A stretch of 64,000 nt of DNA from Paramacrobiotus metropolitanus (lineage: Eukaryota; Tardigrada; Eutardigrada; Parachela; Macrobiotidae): positions 248,001-312,000 of the forward strand of contig NW_026570318.1 in assembly GCF_019649055.1 (NCBI RefSeq), given 5' to 3'. Made by a program: the position numbers and the translations under genes. Position 1 is the stretch's first letter. Every line of letters starts with the position of its first letter. Below the pieces are notes generated by a model. It saw nothing but the letters and a program-made list of their open reading frames with translations, was not told where the DNA came from and ran no database searches. Positions 59,386 through 64,000 of the stretch are shown piece by piece.

Positions 59386-60537
59386 CTAAGTCGGTTTCTT
59401 CAGCAGTCGTTTCTTCTTCTGTTTCTGCCATTGTCCATGATTCATCGTAACTGTCTTCGTCGTCAAGGAGCGGGTTATGCAAACACAACACGCACGGAAC
59501 CAGTACACCACCCGTGCGTGATCCCTTGCATTTTTAATTAGAATGCGCATACATCGTAGGCTCTGGAAACGACCTTTCAACGTGCCGAATATGTGTTCTA
59601 TAAATGTACGGACTGCCGCATGCTTCATGTTAAACAACTGATTTTCAAACAAATTCTACAAAGGCTTTTAAATGGGGGTATGAGATATGACAGGCAGGGA
59701 TACGCACTATCTCCAAGGAGATATTCTTCTCCAGAAAAGAACTTCCGAGAAGTTTTGGACAGCTCAGTATTCTTGAACACTCTACTGTCGTGAGCAGATC
59801 CCGCATAACCGCAAAAACGAATATAAAATTTTTTTTCGATGATCACCGATTACTAGCGAGGCAATCGAATAACGACTTTTTCGGTCGTAATAATCTTCAC
59901 CATATTTTGAAGGCTTTTTCTCAAGTGGTATTGCGCAGCCGTCAATTATTCCAATTACATTTGGAAAGCCCGATATCTCTTCGATTCCCTCTGTAATTAG
60001 CCTTTTTTTCTGTTTGGTTAGGCCACGCAACGACTTCAGGTTCCAATGCCAACAAAGCCACAATGACGCGGTTCGTGTACAAGTTTACCGTTCCTTCTCC
60101 TACACCAAAAAGACGGCCCAGTTTCCCAAACGAAGCACCGTTACCATAAGATCCAAATCTATGCAACGCTACCATCAGCTGATACTCGACAGGAGCCTGG
60201 CTGCAGTTTGAAATGCTTTGGAAGACGGTGTGGCCTTTGATGCGCTCTGCAATGCGATAAAAGGATTTTCTTGTCATTCTAGCTTCCTGAAGGAATTCCT
60301 TGTCGCTAAGTGTGGGCAAAAGCTGCTCCAAGTAAAAACTTGGCCTTCGTTCGTAAACACGTGGAAAAAAGTAGCGTTCCGATTCCATTCCAGCAAGTAG
60401 TACAACAAATTCTTCAAGTTCCTCGTCATCAATACATTTATTTTTGGATTTCTTTCAAAAAGCATGTTTAGAACGTACTAAATGCTGATATAGTCATCCA
60501 GTTCTTGAATCACACGTTTCTTTCGGAAAACTGCCAT
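59386..60537 (-). pseudogene. Harbinger (HARBI1-like) DDE transposase with several frame breaks
   Basis: It begins MAVFRKKRVIQELDDYISI at 60537. Next come MESERYFFPRVYERRPSFYL, a helix-turn-helix-like region (YGNGASFGKLGRLFGVGEGT VNLYTNRV), and the catalytic core. The core shows first Asp in FPNVIGIIDGCAIPL, GYAGSAHDSRVFKNTEL, second Asp in YLLGDSAYPCLSYL and Glu in RTFIEHIFGTLKGRFQSL. These blocks lie in at least three different frames, with shifts near 60010, 59815 and 59650 and a break before 60470. All three catalytic acidic residues remain, but no continuous protein can be made. Confidence 0.85.
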
Positions 60538-60796
60538 ACTGAATAAAAAACAACGTAAATAGACCAATAAACTAGCTGAAAACAAAATCAGAACTGAAAC
60601 TGCAATTTGTATAATTTTGTCCAATTTTCAATAGAATTAGAAATCTGACGCCGCAATGCGCAAACATAGTCTAAAAAACACTCAATCTTCGTTTCCAACC
60701 CGAAGTGAGAGATGTGTTTCAATTCGCTGCCTTAACCACCCCTTTCCTCCACGGGGCTGCCAGCCCGGGCAGGGAGTTGAAGATTGAGTGTAGCTA

Positions 60797-61682
60797 TTGT
60801 TCTGCTGGTAAACCTAATAGCAGAATTAATATCGCTGCACCTATGCGGCGGAGGCGTATTAATGAAGAGGAGCACTCTCCTGTAAAAACATGCCGTTTCA
60901 ACTGCCATATAAACCGGTACGTTCTAACGTCACCTACACGTTTTTGGGAAAGGTTTAAATTTGGCCGAATGGTAAGAAATTAATCCATCAGAGTTGCGTA
61001 CCATTTGGCTTAACCCGGCAACAGTTTATTCAAGCCCGAAGTACGCACGCGCCAGATGTACAAGCTTGTCCGGTAATTTCTGTCGTAAAGGTACAGCTAG
61101 CGCAAAATTTGCACTTAAAACGATGGCCATATCACTATGCTTATCGGAATGCCTAAATGCACTCCGCAGTTAGATTGTCCATTACTACAACGACCGTTTT
61201 TTAGCCACCTTCCGCCAGGCAGTTACTGTTTCTCTCATTAAATTAGTATCTGGCGTACATCAAGTCAACAGCCAGCCAGACGCATGTTACGTATTTAAGC
61301 AGTGTGGCGTGGCGCGCCGTAGCACGGAGTTTGGCGTAAAACGCAAATTTGTGAATTTCGCTATATTCAACGGGCAGAAATTACCTGACAAGCTCGCATT
61401 TGTAGCACTGCAGTAATTTCATCTCTGCAATTTATATTATATATTTTATTCGGTAACATACAGGTAGTAATCCAGAAGGCATATTGCCGAAAGGTCACCG
61501 TTAGGGTGCTGACACATTGTGTCAACTAACACTGCAAGCGCCAACTTTTATTGAATAATCAAAACAAAATTATTATTATACACTTTCTAATTTCTGTAGT
61601 TCAATTATTTATTTCAAGACGAGCTAAAGGAATTTTATGGTATGTTAATAAGGTCAAACGATTGAAATCTATGTCGCACATT
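60797..61682. other. Spacer with a solo piggyBac-like end at 61010-61022
   Basis: ttaacccggcaac at 61010-61022 matches the left end of the 54247 element, including TTAA. No partner end follows in the window. No genes were seen. Confidence 0.4.
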
Positions 61683-61814
61683 ATGAAGAAAAGCTTGGCG
61701 GCTTGGACAGTATTAATGACAGCGTTATTAGCCGCGGATGCAGCGCTTCCCCACCGACGTCGCCGATCTCCCAATACGCAATTTTTCTTATTATCATCGG
61801 CCACCGCGCGTTAA
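61683..61814 (+). CDS. Possible short secreted peptide
   Basis: A 43-residue frame beginning with a good signal peptide (MKKSLAAWTVLMTALLAADA). It is followed by ALPHRRRRSPNTQFFLLSSA and TAR. The RRRR run could be a processing site. There is no homologue in the window; it may also be the first exon of a longer gene. Confidence 0.3.
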   Translation: MKKSLAAWTVLMTALLAADAALPHRRRRSPNTQFFLLSSATAR

Positions 61815-62699
61815 CAGGGTGTGCCCATTGTACCACCATGAATGGATTGGTCAATAGGCGTGCGTTGAGTCAACACAGTTGTTTTGCTAAGCTCAATGGT
61901 GAGGCACAAGCGTATCCCGTACGTCTGACAATACAATTATACAATTATTAGCGGTCGATTACTGCACTTGGCCTGTCTTTGTTTGCTTATCATACTGGTT
62001 AACGTTCAAGATAAATGAGCTGCTTGTGCGGCAGGAGCGATTACAGGTGTCCCAGTATTTACAAGTATTATTGAGCGTCTATGGGAACTCATTTTTTTCC
62101 CAGTACGTAGTAGTTGGGGTTGATGGCAGCTGCTTTATGTGAATTTCGGCAGATACAAAATATTAGTAACAGGACAGTATTTCAGGACCAGTACCGCTAA
62201 TATGGCAAGCGAAAGCTGAATCGCATGCAGAGAACTAAGGGCATACAATCGAAGCAAACCAAAAGCAATTTGAATTGTGGTTTAAGTCGCAAATAAATGA
62301 AAAAAGAGGGAAATAATCTGCAAAATAAGAGCGGCACCGGCAAGCACAGCATACCAGTGACATAACTTAAAGATAATGAGATTTACCATAACATGCGGGA
62401 CTTACTTATACTGTTGTTAGGAGGTTGGTGCTGCCGTATAGATAGGCAGAGTCGCGCCACTTCCGTTGCACTTTTGCGCACTTGCACGTGCGAGCTGTTT
62501 TTCGTTTCCACCGATCTGCGATCGGTTTGGATTTCACTGGGCCGTCTTCTCCGCAGAATCTACATTCTACGGATCGATGTGTTTTTCCGCATGAGATTTG
62601 TGTTCTGGGCATTGTGCCTTTATTCATTTTCTTCGAAAATTAATAAACGATCGTTTGTGGCTGGCGTTTGTTCTGTTTTTCCTTAGCAGCGTGAGCGCC
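61815..62699. other. Spacer without a confirmed gene
   Basis: The minus frame at 62406-62627 has CGKTHRSVECRFCGEDG, which looks like a small zinc-binding knuckle, but there are no further exons. The plus frame over the same DNA has no features. Confidence 0.25.
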
Positions 62700-63644
62700 A
62701 CGCTGACATGGTGGAGATGCAATAAGATTCCCGTATCCCTTCATTTTTCGATTTAATTTACTTGGCGCGTAGTCAATAGCGCGCATAACCGGAATTCTCT
62801 GTATTGGCCACTCAGTCTGCCTTCAGCCAACAGCGAAGCGTGGACGTTAGCCATACGCAAGTGACGAGGAAGTCCTGAAATCAGCAGCCCGACAACGCGG
62901 AGCTCCTGAGCCGATTTCCCGTCAATGTCGCACCGAATCCGTCTCCTCTACATTCCGGAGGGAAGCCCCGACTACAGGCGAGCTTCCTAGTGGGATCAGG
63001 AGCGGGAAACGAAAGACTGCGTCCGGACGTCGAATTTCGGAGCAAGCAAGCAAGCGTCGACCGCATCGTCTACAGTCACGTCAGCTAGCAGGTAAGCCAA
63101 GCTGCAAACTGCAGATACCGATCAAGGTCGACTAGGCCTTTTATCGAAAATTCTAGAAGGAAGTTTATCGTTCCTTTCTGGAAATATTAACCGAATACAG
63201 AAGCTGTAAGCTTCTGTAACATATCGTTGTATTATCGTAATTGTCGATAATATTACCGTATTATTTTCGTTATTTTTATCGAAGTTATCAACCGATGATT
63301 TCTTGGTAGAAATACCAGAATCGATAGACCGAAATTAACGAGTAATTGTAGGAATATTAATCGATCACGGAAGCCGTGAAAGCTACCGTGTTGTACCGTA
63401 TTTTTCAGTATCGTTGATACTGTGCAATTGTGTACAGTGACGCTTTAACCGTCTAATAATCTTACGATTATTATATACATATTTATCGACATTGTTTGCT
63501 GAACAAATCAGCAAGAATACCGAGTGTAATAGTTGAGCATAATAGCGGAAATTAACCGCGATAATTTCCGATTTTGTAATGCATATCGTTGTGGATTATT
63601 CCACGTACACCGCATTCTGTTGTTAGTTCAACAGAATTACCTAA
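62700..63644 (+). other. Probable 5' non-coding exon and intron of a gene or retroelement
   Basis: A GC-richer block (about 62760-63091) ends in a strong splice donor, gctagcag|gtaagcc, at 63091-63092. After it, to ~63640, the DNA is strikingly rich in atcg/cgata words. No long frame precedes the donor. Confidence 0.35.
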
Positions 63645-64000
63645 CCGCGTAAAAGTCTAGCTGAAATAGCTCAGCTAATACCGCTAAATCCTAATCGAAA
63701 ATCGTTACGAGATTTAATTGAATTTATCGACGAACCGACCCAAATATGGGAACTCGAAATAGATTTTCCGTATGATCTACCGTACACATTGTTAGAATAT
63801 AATCGCGAAAATTATCGTTTAATTTTCGACAATTCAAACATGCATCGAACACCGTTAGCTAAAGTGAAGCAATTCGCCGCCGAGGCTGTACGGTCAGCCG
63901 GGCGAATAATTCGAAATCAATCTGATAGCGATGATAGTGATGCGAACCGACCCAGAGAGGAAGTAACTAATCCTCCAGGGAAACTAACGCGAAATAAAAT
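63645..64000 (+). CDS. Open reading frame running off the window
   Basis: Open in one frame from 63645 (after a TAA) to the window end. A likely AG acceptor at 63674-63675 would begin the exon LIPLNPNRKSLRDLIEFI. It continues DEPTQIWELEIDFPYDLP, MHRTPLAKVKQFAAEAVRSA and an acidic Ser/Asp run (NQSDSDDSDANRPREEV). The first in-frame ATG is 63840. No family recognised. A Gag-like or host protein are both possible. Confidence 0.4.

Larger units (their letters stand above)
57489..60796. mobile_element. PIF/Harbinger DNA transposon, degraded
   Basis: The terminal inverted repeat tagctacactcaatcttcaa (plus ctc) lies at 57489-57511 and 60774-60796. The element carries the two genes expected of the superfamily, a Myb/SANT-like protein (+) and a DDE transposase (-), in convergent orientation. 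The expected 3-bp target duplication is not clean (tta against tat), perhaps blurred by the foldback insertion at the left end. Extra internal copies of acactcaatctt lie near the right end (60678). Confidence 0.85.

Noticed and set aside
1-64000. CRISPR arrays, bacterial operons and rRNA genes
   Set aside because: None found; the sequence is eukaryotic with spliced genes, and the only regular repeats are transposon-associated.

Overview
The window looks like animal (invertebrate, probably ecdysozoan) nuclear DNA. Genes are broken by short GT..AG introns, mostly 50-150 bp but up to about 390 bp. TATA-type promoters can be seen, there are no operons or bacterial ribosome binding sites, and decayed DNA transposons and a non-LTR retrotransposon remnant are common. 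A tardigrade is my best guess, from the compact introns and the expansion of divergent rhodopsin-like receptors. That is inference (about 50 percent); nothing here is species-diagnostic.

Layout. 1-1.6 kb: spacer with a perfect hairpin and a MITE. 2.06-8.4 kb: a compact cluster of secreted-protein genes. These are an FKBP-type prolyl isomerase with a signal peptide (+), a WAP-like cysteine-rich protein (-), a 13-exon DOMON/dopamine beta-hydroxylase-like (MOXD-type) protein that has lost all six copper ligands (-), and a small cysteine-rich peptide (-). 10-29 kb and 39-42.4 kb: eight GPCR loci in three subfamilies. Subfamily A is at 9996, 20718 and 24805, with a fragment near 34.0 kb. Subfamily B is at 12647 and 16133, both frame-disrupted. 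Subfamily C is at 18392, 39292 and 41324. One subfamily A gene is split by a 3.05-kb transposon with ~120-bp terminal inverted repeats and a 9-bp target duplication. 30-37 kb: two copies of an unrecognised small secreted family (one intact, one frameshifted) among several TIR elements. 41-46.5 kb: a receptor plus a secreted LRR-like gene, followed by a second, decayed copy of the same two-gene block. 47-49 kb: remnant of the C-terminal part of a non-LTR retrotransposon protein. 49-57 kb: hAT-like, foldback and piggyBac-like non-autonomous elements, and two small multi-pass membrane proteins. 57-61 kb: a PIF/Harbinger element with a Myb/SANT-like gene and a broken DDE transposase; a foldback element has inserted exactly at its left edge. 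62.7-64 kb: a probable 5' exon with a strong splice donor, then an open reading frame that runs off the window.

The genes do not form a pathway. The window is a receptor- and secreted-protein-rich accessory region where tandem duplication, frameshifting and transposon insertion are producing pseudogenes. Exon models were derived by hand from splice dinucleotides, phase and homology. Where the summed exon lengths come out as whole codons I say so.
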